Assembly (NCBI RefSeq): GCF_002087235.1
Contig: NZ_MUIO01000009.1
Location: 1 to 64,000 of the forward strand
Source of the DNA: Pseudomonas floridensis
GTDB taxonomy: Bacteria; Pseudomonadota; Gammaproteobacteria; Pseudomonadales; Pseudomonadaceae
Reading direction: 5' to 3'
Length of the DNA: 64,000 bases
Of this stretch, positions 1 through 9,150 are shown one piece after another (position 1 is the first letter of the stretch; each line of letters opens with the position of its first letter). A program made the translations under genes and the position numbers. Below the pieces are notes generated by a model. The model had not been told where the DNA came from. It made no database searches and worked only from the letters and a program-made list of their open reading frames with translations.

Positions 1-124
1 CCCACCCTCCCTTATCCCCACGCCTGCTCGAATAACCTGAATCGATCCGTTAAGGGTTTAGCAGTGCTTTGCAACCTAAGCGCTGGCACCTTGGCCACCA
101 TCAAGAAATGGGGTCAAGGCACAC

Positions 125-1258
125 ATGATCAGGCAGCTTTCCACACTTTCCATACTCGCGCTGTTCGCCGGATGCACGTCTGTAGCGGACAAACCGGTTG
201 GACCTGCTTTCGACAGCAGCCAGAATCCTGAGCTGCTCTCGCCAGACCTGTACTCAAGTGGCGCAAAGTCCGGTCAGGAGCCAATGGTCCGCTATGGTCG
301 CTACGCCCTGGTGAATACCGCTCCGGAAGCGGAGCAACGCGATCTGATGGCCCAGATCATCGATGTCAGCATTCCCGCCAACATGCATCCGTCCGTCCAG
401 GACGCGATGCAGTATGTGGTCAGCCGCTCAGGCTACACGTTGTGCCCACCGAGCACCGGTCACGTAAACATCTTGTTCACACGTCCTCTTCCGGCTGCCC
501 AGTACAAGCTCGGCCCAATGAGCCTGCGCAACACGCTGCAGGTACTGGCCGGTCCGGCATGGCAGGTCAAGGTCAACGAAGTAACGCGCGGTGTGTGTTT
601 TGTACTGCGGCCAGGTTACCAACTGCCAGAGACGTCTAAGCCCGTGGCACTGGCTCAACCTGCGCAACCGGCCAGCACTGGATCAACCTCGGTAGCCAGC
701 ACCTCCTCTGCCGTTACTGTTGTAACTGCCCCGGCAACCGGAACCCCATTCAGCAAGGACACATCGCCTGCAGGGCAACCGCAAACCACGGTCGTCACGC
801 AGGCAAAAGCGCAACCAGCTGCATCCATCAGCACCCCAGCCAAGGAAGGCACCCCTACACAGCAAAAGCCGACTCCTGTGAGCGCGGCTCCGGCGAAGGC
901 CACATCTCAGACCACCGTCACCAAGAGCATCGTTTCGACCAGCCAGGCTCCTATGAAGCCTGAACCAGGAGCGAAACCCGTAGCAACCGCTGCGCCACAG
1001 CAAACGTGGAATGCACCTGTGGGCAGTACCTTGCGTCAATCGGTTGAAGACTGGGCCAAGCGGGCCGGCTGGCAGGTTATCTGGGTACCGGAGGACCTGG
1101 ACTACCCCATCGAAGCACCGCTGAGTTTCACAGGCTCCTTCAGTTCGGCGGTCAGGCAGATATTCCCACTGTACGACAACGCCAAACGGTCCTTTGTGGT
1201 GGACGGTAATGAGGGCAATGGTCAGCAGGTTCTGCACGTATCGGAGAGGAAAAAATGA
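125..1258 (+). CDS. pilL: PilL-like lipoprotein of the type IVB pilus, TcpQ-type C-terminus
   Basis: First visible gene of the mating pilus operon, 377 aa. The N-terminus is a lipoprotein signal with lipobox FAGC (Cys17), so the protein is probably anchored in the outer membrane. Residues 55-170 resemble the PilL N-domain of PFGI-1-class ICEs. Residues 170-285 are a Pro/Thr/Ser/Ala-rich low-complexity linker. The last 90 residues look like a TcpQ-type domain, which in toxin-coregulated pili works with the secretin. The gene overlaps pilN by ATGA. The start is an ATG close after a purine-rich GGGTCAAGG stretch. Its role is inferred as a secretin partner or pilotin. Confidence 0.85.
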   Translation: MIRQLSTLSILALFAGCTSVADKPVGPAFDSSQNPELLSPDLYSSGAKSGQEPMVRYGRYALVNTAPEAEQRDLMAQIIDVSIPANMHPSVQDAMQYVVSRSGYTLCPPSTGHVNILFTRPLPAAQYKLGPMSLRNTLQVLAGPAWQVKVNEVTRGVCFVLRPGYQLPETSKPVALAQPAQPASTGSTSVASTSSAVTVVTAPATGTPFSKDTSPAGQPQTTVVTQAKAQPAASISTPAKEGTPTQQKPTPVSAAPAKATSQTTVTKSIVSTSQAPMKPEPGAKPVATAAPQQTWNAPVGSTLRQSVEDWAKRAGWQVIWVPEDLDYPIEAPLSFTGSFSSAVRQIFPLYDNAKRSFVVDGNEGNGQQVLHVSERKK

Positions 1259-2991
1259 GCATGCCCTTCATGCGTCAGACCGCTCTGAGTCTCGCTGTTC
1301 TATCGGCATCAGCCTGCTCAGTCCAACGGGTGGATGAAGCCGCTGCACGGGCAGAGGCTACCGCCGATTCTGCCGGCCGTTACGCGGCTATACAGCGTAA
1401 CAAGCAGCAACAGGAACGTCGGGACACAGTGATATTCAGCGACAAACCCTGGGTTTCAACGCAGCCAGTTGTTGCGAGACGAGGCATCCCCTCCAAGTAT
1501 GACTGTGAGGTCGCATATCGGCCTGCTGGCAGTGTCGGAATTGCTGAAATTGCCCAGTACATTTCCAGACAGTGCGAGATCCCTGTACTGGTCTCGCCCG
1601 ATGCCCTCAATCCAGGTCTGCTGAACGCTAATGCACCCGCTCCGGGCAACAATGCGCCTCCAATCAGCACGGCCCCAAACCCTGACAGTCTCGCTGGGTT
1701 GCTGCCTGCTGGCATTACAGGCAGCTCCAACCTGGCGCAGCCCTCTCAGGGGAGAAGTTCTGACTTCGCATCCATGCTGACACCGAACCTCGTCAGTGGG
1801 TTGCGCTACTCAGGGAAAGCCTCGGGTCTGCTGGATGAGGTCACCGCGCGGTTGGGACTCACCTATCGATTCAATCCCACATCACGGTCAGTGCAGGTCA
1901 GCTATTTCGATACCAAGGTGTTCGACGTCTACGCATTTGGAGACGTGCAGGAAATCAAAAGCACCGTCAGATCCGGTATGACCACCTCCTCAGGCTCGGG
2001 AAGCGGTTCGTCGAGCGGATCGTCGTCAGGCAGCAGTTCTTCAGGCGTTTCGGGTGACTCGGGCAGCAACCAGAGCACGACCGTCACGCTCAACACATCG
2101 ATCCTGACTGACATCCAGAGCAACGTGAGAGCCATGCTGAGTACGTCGCCGCCTGGCCGTATGTATCTGTCGCCCTCGACAGGGACGTTGACCGTGACAG
2201 ACCGGCCCGACGTGCTTGCAAACGTTGAGACCTATCTGGCCAAGACCAACCACGCGATCACCCAACAGGTACTGTTCAATGTGAAGGTGTTTGAGGCGAC
2301 TCTGACCGACACCGATCAGTTGGCTTTGAACTGGGCGGCCGTCTACAACTCGCTGAGCACAAAGTGGGGCCTGTCTCTCTCGAATACTGTGCCAGGCATC
2401 AGCTCCAGCGCAATCTCTGGCTCTGTCGGCATTGTCGATACAGCCAACTCCGCCTGGGCAGGTTCCAACGCGATCATCCAGGCAATCGCAGAACAGGCCC
2501 GGATCTCGAATGTTCGCTCACCGTCTGTAACCACATTGAACCTGCAGCCTGCTCCGCTGCAGATCGGCAACGTTCAAGGCTACATTCCATCGGTTCAGAC
2601 CAACACCACGGCATCAGTAGGCTCCAGCACAGCAATTACTCCTGGCACGATCACCTCCGGTTTCAACATGACGCTGCAACCGCGCCTGATGGACGACGAT
2701 GAGATGCTGCTCATGGTGTCGATCAATATGAGCTCCAAACCTACCTTCGAGCCATTCACTAGCAACGGCTCCAGCGTTCAGATCCCCAACTACGATGCGA
2801 AAAGTCTGTCACCTAAGGTGAAGCTACGCAGCGGCCAGACATTGATCCTGTCGGGCTTTGAGGAGCTCAGCGACAACACGGACAAGATCGGCACAGGCTC
2901 ACCGGGATTCTTCGGTCTTGGAGGTGGGCGTAAACGCACCTCGTCAAAAAGCGTTCTGGTGGTGTTGATCACCCCGATTGTGACCAACTGA
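1255..2991 (+). CDS. pilN: PilN, type IVB pilus outer-membrane secretin
   Basis: 578 aa, translationally coupled to pilL by a 4-base ATGA overlap. The N-terminal signal ends in a lipobox-like SASAC (Cys21), fitting lipoprotein secretins such as R64 PilN. A central Gly/Ser-rich spacer (about residues 245-272) separates the periplasmic N-domains from the C-terminal secretin domain (about 330-578). That domain carries the usual VRSPSVTTLN-like stretch and ends with the family's LVVLITPIV sequence. It should form the outer-membrane pore through which the conjugative pilus passes. Its position between pilL and pilO is canonical. Confidence 0.93.
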   Translation: MSMPFMRQTALSLAVLSASACSVQRVDEAAARAEATADSAGRYAAIQRNKQQQERRDTVIFSDKPWVSTQPVVARRGIPSKYDCEVAYRPAGSVGIAEIAQYISRQCEIPVLVSPDALNPGLLNANAPAPGNNAPPISTAPNPDSLAGLLPAGITGSSNLAQPSQGRSSDFASMLTPNLVSGLRYSGKASGLLDEVTARLGLTYRFNPTSRSVQVSYFDTKVFDVYAFGDVQEIKSTVRSGMTTSSGSGSGSSSGSSSGSSSSGVSGDSGSNQSTTVTLNTSILTDIQSNVRAMLSTSPPGRMYLSPSTGTLTVTDRPDVLANVETYLAKTNHAITQQVLFNVKVFEATLTDTDQLALNWAAVYNSLSTKWGLSLSNTVPGISSSAISGSVGIVDTANSAWAGSNAIIQAIAEQARISNVRSPSVTTLNLQPAPLQIGNVQGYIPSVQTNTTASVGSSTAITPGTITSGFNMTLQPRLMDDDEMLLMVSINMSSKPTFEPFTSNGSSVQIPNYDAKSLSPKVKLRSGQTLILSGFEELSDNTDKIGTGSPGFFGLGGGRKRTSSKSVLVVLITPIVTN

Positions 2992-2992
2992 C

Positions 2993-4351
2993 ATGGCGAA
3001 CCTGCTCTCCCTGTTACGAAAACGCGCGCCGCGCGCTCAAATGCCCAGTGACGGCAAAGTTCAGATTCTGACTTATCACGGTCGATCTTTCGTGACAGGC
3101 CTGCTGTGGCACCCGTTGGGCAGCCTTACCGGCTACATGAAAGAAGCACGCCAGTTCGGTCGCACCCAACAAATGGACATCGTTGCTATCAGGCATACCG
3201 AGTCTGTGATTCAGGCTGGATTCGTTTCGCAGAATGACGGTGCAGTCAAAGGCATGTACTCGCTTGCAGCCGCACTCGCTGGGCAGCTGGGCGCATCGTG
3301 GCTTGCTGCCTGGAAGATCGAAAATACCGAGGACAGATACGCCTTGGTCGCAGTGTACCGAGGCGCGGTCATCCCGGGCGCTGACCTGGTAGGTAGCAGT
3401 GAGGAAATAAAAAAGAAAGTGGCTCAGCAGCTGAGCCGCTCCATGAGCTTCGACAAGATCTTTCTCCCGCCGGAGTTTGGTCGCGGTGGCGAACAATTTG
3501 ACCCTGAAACATTGTTGCAGCCATCAAACCTCAAGCGCGAATACAAGCTGACACCGCTGGCATTCGGCCTGTCCAGACAGGAGTTGATGAAAGCCGCGGT
3601 GATTGGTGCCTTGGTCGTGGCCGGCCTGATTGGGTGGCACCAGTGGAACGAACATAAGCTGCAACTTGCTCGCCAGGCGCAGGAAGCGGCAGAGGCGGCA
3701 AGGCAAGCTGAATTGGATGCCCTGAACCAGCGAACAAACGCACCAGTTGTGATCGAGGCGCTTGTACATCCGTGGGTGAAACAGCCTTCTGTCCCAGTAT
3801 TTCTTGAAGGCTGTAACGGCGCAATTGACCAGTTACCACCGGCAATCGAAGGGTGGTTATTCGTTTCCGCTAAATGCGACGGAACGCTGATGTCGGCCAA
3901 CTACAACCGCACCGGCAACAGCACCACGATGGCTTTCAGCGCAGCTACGGCGGGCTACTTTGCTGATACGCCAGCGTTTTACGACGAAGGCAACATGGCC
4001 GCAGTGAAGCTCACGTTCGAGCTGCCGCTGGCGGGTGATGACGCTCTGAACCCGGCAACGCAAGCTTTGGACAGCATCACTTCATGGCTGCAAGCCCAAG
4101 ACCTGCAGCCCAAGATCACGGAAGTACCTGTGACGGTTGTCCAGCCACCAGCTTTGCCTGGCCAACCCGCGCCTCCACCACCACCTCCCCCGGATTACCG
4201 ACACTTCGAAATCCGCTACACGAGCCTGTTGCCGCCAGCGACTGTTCTTCAAGGCGTGCAAAGCACTGGAATGCGCCTGCGTGAAATCAAAACCGACTTT
4301 CAAGACGGCAAATTAACCTGGAACGTCATAGGTGACCTCTATGTGCATTAA
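2993..4351 (+). CDS. pilO: PilO, type IVB pilus biogenesis protein
   Basis: 452 aa, starting one base after the pilN stop. A cytoplasmic N-terminal half (about 1-195) is followed by one transmembrane segment (about 200-215), a short coiled-coil rich in Gln/Ala/Glu (about 220-245), and a periplasmic domain. That domain includes a Pro-rich stretch (about 385-400). This layout matches PilO of R64 and of Pseudomonas ICE pili, an inner-membrane component that links the cytoplasmic assembly ATPase to the periplasm. It overlaps pilP. Confidence 0.88.
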   Translation: MANLLSLLRKRAPRAQMPSDGKVQILTYHGRSFVTGLLWHPLGSLTGYMKEARQFGRTQQMDIVAIRHTESVIQAGFVSQNDGAVKGMYSLAAALAGQLGASWLAAWKIENTEDRYALVAVYRGAVIPGADLVGSSEEIKKKVAQQLSRSMSFDKIFLPPEFGRGGEQFDPETLLQPSNLKREYKLTPLAFGLSRQELMKAAVIGALVVAGLIGWHQWNEHKLQLARQAQEAAEAARQAELDALNQRTNAPVVIEALVHPWVKQPSVPVFLEGCNGAIDQLPPAIEGWLFVSAKCDGTLMSANYNRTGNSTTMAFSAATAGYFADTPAFYDEGNMAAVKLTFELPLAGDDALNPATQALDSITSWLQAQDLQPKITEVPVTVVQPPALPGQPAPPPPPPPDYRHFEIRYTSLLPPATVLQGVQSTGMRLREIKTDFQDGKLTWNVIGDLYVH

Positions 4352-4943
4352 CACTCGCGCCTCAACTCTGCTGACCCTACTGTTGTCGTGCGTGGCTGCC
4401 GGCAACATGGCCGTCGCGGCGGATCCATCCCCCAACGACCTCAGTCGGATCAACATTGGCGAGTTGTCCCAGGTGCAGAGTGAAACCTTGCTCTTCACGG
4501 CACAGGCGGCGCGAGCTCGTGCCAAGGAAGACATCGTAAACGGGGCCAAAACGACCACGTCCGCGCCGGTTCAGGTTACGCAGAACGCTTACACGACGCC
4601 CGCCCCGGCCAGCAACAGCACACCGCAGTTGCCAGTGGTCAAGACCGTGTTCAGGACGAATAACGCTCTATATGCCACGTTGCTGTACGGAAGTGGTTTC
4701 GAGGTCGATGCATCAGTTGGCAATGCCGAGTTGCCAGGAGGGTTCAAGGTAATCAGCGTGTCTCTCGACAGCGTTGTACTGGGCCATGACGGACGCCGAT
4801 ATCCACTAGGGTTCTCGACCCGGGCGCCGATTGGTTCGGTCGACGCACCCCAAATGTCACTGCAGACACTCAAGCCTATAGCTCCCGGCCAGCCCTCGGT
4901 TACGAGTCCGCTGTCCAGCATGTCGCAGGAGTTACAGCGATGA
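4341..4943 (+). CDS. pilP: PilP, type IVB pilus biogenesis protein
   Basis: 200 aa from ATG 4341. An in-frame GTG at 4332 would add three residues, but the ATG gives a better signal peptide (hydrophobic LLTLLLSCVAAG, cleavage near AVA-AD). The gene overlaps pilO by 11 bases and pilQ by ATGA. The mature part has a Gln/Thr/Ala-rich region and then a compact C-terminal domain (about 95-180) of the type seen in PilP/PilP2 proteins, which assist secretin and alignment complexes in the periplasm. Assignment relies on position, size and the C-terminal pattern. Confidence 0.82.
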   Translation: MCINTRASTLLTLLLSCVAAGNMAVAADPSPNDLSRINIGELSQVQSETLLFTAQAARARAKEDIVNGAKTTTSAPVQVTQNAYTTPAPASNSTPQLPVVKTVFRTNNALYATLLYGSGFEVDASVGNAELPGGFKVISVSLDSVVLGHDGRRYPLGFSTRAPIGSVDAPQMSLQTLKPIAPGQPSVTSPLSSMSQELQR

Positions 4944-6571
4944 GCGGCGCGGTACGAATTGAGCCAGACATCAAGGCTGATCCGTTGGCACGCCAGGTCA
5001 CCCGGCCAACCGCAGTCGTGCAACCGATAACCATCGCCATGCAATCTGACGTGGTCGGAACAGTCCTTACTGCTGAGGGACAGCGGTGGGGGGACATTAC
5101 CAGCGAGTTGCGTCAGCTGGTTGCCTTGTTGGCACCTGCCCCAGAGGCTGATGAAGCTGAACTGCTCGTCTCGTCTCAGCACATGCACGACCCTTATGTG
5201 ATGGCATTTATGGACCGCCTGGACAGAGCTGGCGTGCCGTTTCAGACCATCAGCAGCACGCTCAGCGATATCAAGTCTCTGTACCAGAATGCGGGCAAAG
5301 CTTTCGCCGGATCTATCGACAGTACCCAGCGCCAACAAGAGGTGATTCGCATCATCGGCGCGGCCCATGGACGCCGTGCTTCCGACGTTCACTTCATCGT
5401 TGGCCACGAAATCACCTACATCAAGTTCCGTGAGGACGGTCTCTTGCGGGAATACGGGCAGATCCAGAGCGCCGTAGGTAACGAGCTCTGTTCTTCACTC
5501 TTCAACTCAATGTGCGACGTCAAATCTGAGGGCTACTATCAACCGGAATTGAAACAAGATGCGCGCATGGCTCGCACCTTCCTCGATCAATTGGGACTGT
5601 CCGGAGCCCGTGTAGCTACACGCCCTCTGGTCGAAGGGCCTTTGATGGTGCTGCGACTGATCTATGACGATCAGGAGAAACAGTCAGTCGACGATCTGGG
5701 GTTTCTGCCAGAACAGAATTTGCTGTTCAAGCGGCTGCGAAGCCTTCCTTACGGCGTGATCATATTGACCGGTCCAACTGGATCAGGGAAATCGAAGTCG
5801 CTCCAGGTGCAGATCAACCTTCTGGCTGAAGAGTGCAAAGGCACGAAACATATCCTGACCGTTGAGGACCCGCCCGAGTATCCGATGCGTGCAAATCAGT
5901 CCCCTCTTGGCAGCAATGAGACATGGGGAGAATCCATTACAAACTCCGTGCGACTCGACCCCGACATACTGATGTACGGGGAGATTCGCGACCTTGAATC
6001 AGCTCAGGGGGCACTGCGCGGGGGGATGACCGGCCACCTCGTTTTATCGACTCTGCACACCAACAACGCTGTAGCAGCAATTCCTCGCCTGATCGACATG
6101 GGTGCAGATACAAGCCTGGTCACCGACCCAACACTCATTGTCGGTCTTATCAACCAGTCACTCTTGCCAACGCTGTGCAAGAAGTGTCGCGTGCCTGCGC
6201 GCAGCCAGATCAGTACCCTGGATCCGCAGCTGGTCGAGAGGCTTGAAAAGATGACCGTGCTCGATCAGGTTTATTTGGCTGGGCCAGGTTGCTCTCTATG
6301 CCGTGACGGGGTCAACGGCAGGGTCGCTGTCGCAGAGATTCTTCTCCCGACCCACCGGTTCATGGAGGAGATCCGCAAGAACGGACCAAGCGCAGCGCGC
6401 CAGTATTGGGTCAAGCACATGGGTGGTATCACGAAGGTTGCCCACACGCTCATCAAGATCAATGCGGGGCTGATCGATCCGCGCATGGCAGAGGCCGTAG
6501 TCGGGCCAGTGGATTTTGACAGCTACATGCTGGATGCCGAGCCACCTGAGGTTGAAGCCCATGCTGAGTAA
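4940..6571 (+). CDS. pilQ: PilQ, type IVB pilus assembly ATPase
   Basis: 543 aa, GspE/PilB-type secretion ATPase that should power polymerisation of PilS. Walker A GPTGSGKS lies near residue 277, an Asp box/Walker B with ILMYGEIRD near 343, and the His-box LVLSTLHTNNA near 368. A four-cysteine zinc motif (CKKC then CSLC, about 412-455) is typical of assembly ATPases rather than retraction ATPases. It starts by ATGA overlap with pilP and its end overlaps pilR. The N-terminal 90 residues are poorly conserved. In R64-type systems this gene name denotes the ATPase, not a secretin. Confidence 0.93.
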   Translation: MSGAVRIEPDIKADPLARQVTRPTAVVQPITIAMQSDVVGTVLTAEGQRWGDITSELRQLVALLAPAPEADEAELLVSSQHMHDPYVMAFMDRLDRAGVPFQTISSTLSDIKSLYQNAGKAFAGSIDSTQRQQEVIRIIGAAHGRRASDVHFIVGHEITYIKFREDGLLREYGQIQSAVGNELCSSLFNSMCDVKSEGYYQPELKQDARMARTFLDQLGLSGARVATRPLVEGPLMVLRLIYDDQEKQSVDDLGFLPEQNLLFKRLRSLPYGVIILTGPTGSGKSKSLQVQINLLAEECKGTKHILTVEDPPEYPMRANQSPLGSNETWGESITNSVRLDPDILMYGEIRDLESAQGALRGGMTGHLVLSTLHTNNAVAAIPRLIDMGADTSLVTDPTLIVGLINQSLLPTLCKKCRVPARSQISTLDPQLVERLEKMTVLDQVYLAGPGCSLCRDGVNGRVAVAEILLPTHRFMEEIRKNGPSAARQYWVKHMGGITKVAHTLIKINAGLIDPRMAEAVVGPVDFDSYMLDAEPPEVEAHAE

Positions 6572-7652
6572 GGCGATGGACGCCTGGTCAGGGCTTGTAG
6601 AAGGCTTTTACAGAAACCAGTTCGGAGGCAATGAGCGTATCCGGCTTTACGAGAGCATGACCGCCCTGCTGGAGAACGGGGTGCCTCTCGACCTGGCTCT
6701 TGATCGTATCGGATCGATCTACAGTGACGGTGGCCGCCGTGCTCGACATCCGATTGCCCTTGCCAGCTATGGCATAGGCAAGGCTGTGGACGGCGGCAAG
6801 ACGCTAGCCCAGGCCTGCCTTAACTGGGTGCCTTATCAGGAGCACGCCGTAATCAGCGCCGGCGAGAAGTCAGGGAACTTGATCCAGGCATTCAGCGACT
6901 GCGTGCGGATCATCGAAGCTCGGCAAAAAGTGATGAAGCTGGTGGTCTCAACGGCCTCGTACCCGGTTTTTGTCTGGAGCCTGATGGCCTACTTGCTGAA
7001 CGTAATCGCCACCCGGGTGGTGCCGGCCATGAGCCGCTCATCCAACCCAGAAGCCTGGTCCGGCGCACCCATGGTTCTGCACATGATCGCCACCTTTGTG
7101 ACTAACTGGGGACTTCTGACTTTGTGCCTTGTGGTAGTCCTGGTTGTCACCAGTGTCGTCACTCTGCCTTACTTCCGTGGCCCTTGGCGGACAAGGCTGG
7201 AGATATTGCCTCCCTGGTCAATCTACAAAGCGCTCCACGGCTCAACGTTCCTCCTCAATATCGCGGTCATGCTGCGAGCAAACATCGATCCGCTCGGAGC
7301 GTTGGACACGTTAAAGCGTGGGGCAAATCCGTGGCTGCGTGAACGCCTGGAAGCCGCCCACTACGGGGTTCGGATGGGTAAAAACTTTGGGGAGGCTTTA
7401 GATCTTTCCGGGCATGAATTCCCAGACCACGAAGCGATTCAATTTCTGATTGTTCTCTCCACTACGCAGAGCTTCTCGGCTGCAGTGCACCGCTACAGCC
7501 TTCGCTGGTTGGAGATATCACTGAAACAGGTCGAGCGTTACGCAAAGACACTGTCCCTCGTATCCATGGTTCTGATCGGCCTGTTGATGATTCTGGTCAT
7601 GGTCGGGGCCTACAGCATGACCGGCAATGCCACACAAGGCATGACGCACTGA
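6561..7652 (+). CDS. pilR: PilR, type IVB pilus inner-membrane platform protein
   Basis: 363 aa, GspF/TadC-like polytopic protein with two T2SSF-type domains and transmembrane segments near residues 125-150, 175-205 and 330-355. It should form the inner-membrane base that the PilQ ATPase engages. The reading frame is open further upstream, but ATG 6561 (overlapping the end of pilQ by 11 bases) is the natural start, because the upstream codons lie inside pilQ. The short gap before pilS has no terminator. Confidence 0.9.
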   Translation: MLSKAMDAWSGLVEGFYRNQFGGNERIRLYESMTALLENGVPLDLALDRIGSIYSDGGRRARHPIALASYGIGKAVDGGKTLAQACLNWVPYQEHAVISAGEKSGNLIQAFSDCVRIIEARQKVMKLVVSTASYPVFVWSLMAYLLNVIATRVVPAMSRSSNPEAWSGAPMVLHMIATFVTNWGLLTLCLVVVLVVTSVVTLPYFRGPWRTRLEILPPWSIYKALHGSTFLLNIAVMLRANIDPLGALDTLKRGANPWLRERLEAAHYGVRMGKNFGEALDLSGHEFPDHEAIQFLIVLSTTQSFSAAVHRYSLRWLEISLKQVERYAKTLSLVSMVLIGLLMILVMVGAYSMTGNATQGMTH

Positions 7653-7690
7653 GCACTACACCCGTTACCCACATACCCAGGACCACACAC

Positions 7691-8215
7691 ATGCAAAACA
7701 CCACTCACTCCGCTCGGGCGAACCAGATCGGTTATATCTCGATTGAATTGCTCTTCGTTCTCATCGTTATCCTGATCGGGATGGGCTACGCCCTTTACAA
7801 CGGTTGGGGCGCGATGGGCAGTTCGGACGTCAACAACGAACAGGGTAACGTCGGTCAATTGATCGCGAACACTCGCAAGCTCAAAGGCAGTACCGGTTAC
7901 GGAGCGTCAGGGACCGATCTGATCGCCCAGCTCAGCTCGATACGTGGCCTGCCCAATATGTCGTTCTCCAGCGGCAAGCTCTACAACGCCTGGAGTGGCC
8001 AGGTCACTGTGGTTGCCAACGGGATGACATTCACCGTGACCGAGGCCGGTTTGCCCCAAGATGCCTGTGTGACACTGGCCACGAAGATTGGACGCGGGCA
8101 GAAGGTCACCACCTCTATCAATGGCGGCACAGCTGTGAACGGCGAGGTGAGTTCAGCTGCTGCCACCAGTGGCTGCTCTACTGATAGCAACACGTTGGCT
8201 TGGACGGCCTACTGA
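7691..8215 (+). CDS. pilS: PilS, type IVB major prepilin
   Basis: 174 aa. A short basic leader ends at Gly14, followed by Tyr15 and a hydrophobic stem with Glu at +5 (YISIE), the class III prepilin signature for PilD/PilU-type peptidases. A disulfide-forming Cys pair lies in the C-terminal half, as usual in pilins. It should be the main subunit of the thin conjugative pilus. No peptidase gene is visible in the operon, so processing probably depends on the chromosomal PilD, as described for the PAPI-1 pilus. Confidence 0.92.
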   Translation: MQNTTHSARANQIGYISIELLFVLIVILIGMGYALYNGWGAMGSSDVNNEQGNVGQLIANTRKLKGSTGYGASGTDLIAQLSSIRGLPNMSFSSGKLYNAWSGQVTVVANGMTFTVTEAGLPQDACVTLATKIGRGQKVTTSINGGTAVNGEVSSAAATSGCSTDSNTLAWTAY

Positions 8216-8217
8216 GC

Positions 8218-9150
8218 ATGAACCCAATTATCGACACGCCTTTTAGTGACCTCTACTTGGGGCCGGATTTTACGGACGTAAAAGGCCTGGATGGCCAGAG
8301 CGGACGTGTCGAGGCTCCGGAAAACTGGAAAGAAAGCGCCCTGCTATTACGGGAGGAATGCGCAAAGCATTTTGAAGTGCATCAGGATCCTGAGTTCTCG
8401 TTGATCAAAGAAGGAACGGTGCTTCGCGTCACTCAGATACCCGATGCCTTTGGCCAGGCCGTGTTCGTACTGCGCAGATCAAATGCGCAGGTCCGGCAGT
8501 TCGACCAATTGGGTTTTCCTGAAGACCTTGTCGAATCGCTGCTTACGAAGCAGGTGCGCGGCCTGGTGATTTTTTGCGGCGAGATTTGCACCGGTAAGAC
8601 GTCAAGCGCAGCTTCGCTGATCATCGCCAGGCTAAATGCGTGCGGTGGGATCGCGTTGGCTGCAGAGGATCCAGCTGAGACAGATTTGAACGGTCGTCAC
8701 GGACCTGGTCGTTGCATCCAGATGCAGGTTTCGAGACGCAATGGCGGGTATGAGGAGGCTTTGATGAGAGGCCTCCGCTCTGGCGCGGACATGATGCTTA
8801 TCGGTGAGATCAGAGACACCCCCACGGCAGTTCAGGCAGTGCGAGCGGCAATCAATGGCCTGTTCATCATCACCACAGTTCACGCGGGAACAGTACCGCA
8901 GGCGATCGAGCGAGTAGCGACTCTTGCGGAGCCGGCCATCAGCAACGTCCGATCAATTCTGTCACAGGGTTTGGTAGCTGTAGCTGCGCTTGCCCTCGAA
9001 GGTGAAGGCGAAATGCGACATCTGAAGATCCAGAGCCTTTCACTGACTGGACCTGACGGCCCTGGTATTCGAGAGAAGATCCGATCAAATCAAATCGCAA
9101 TGATTAGCCAGGATGTGGATCAACAATCGAACAGGAGCCTCTGGGGATGA
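8218..9150 (+). CDS. pilT: PilT-like second pilus ATPase
   Basis: 310 aa from ATG 8218, two bases after the pilS stop (an in-frame TTG at 8200 lies inside pilS). It is a PilT/VirB11-type secretion ATPase with an atypical Walker A, GEICTGKT near residue 120, Walker B MLIGEIRDT near 191-199, and His-box ITTVHAGT near 217. It lacks the tetracysteine zinc motif of PilQ, fitting a retraction-type role. PAPI-1-like pilus operons also carry such a pilT2, whereas in R64 the name denotes a transglycosylase. It overlaps pilV by ATGA. Confidence 0.85.
   Translation: MNPIIDTPFSDLYLGPDFTDVKGLDGQSGRVEAPENWKESALLLREECAKHFEVHQDPEFSLIKEGTVLRVTQIPDAFGQAVFVLRRSNAQVRQFDQLGFPEDLVESLLTKQVRGLVIFCGEICTGKTSSAASLIIARLNACGGIALAAEDPAETDLNGRHGPGRCIQMQVSRRNGGYEEALMRGLRSGADMMLIGEIRDTPTAVQAVRAAINGLFIITTVHAGTVPQAIERVATLAEPAISNVRSILSQGLVAVAALALEGEGEMRHLKIQSLSLTGPDGPGIREKIRSNQIAMISQDVDQQSNRSLWG

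Noticed and set aside
4589..5407. 272-residue minus-strand open frame opposite pilP/pilQ
   Set aside because: Shadow of strongly supported pil genes with ATGA-coupled starts; protein composition is arbitrary.
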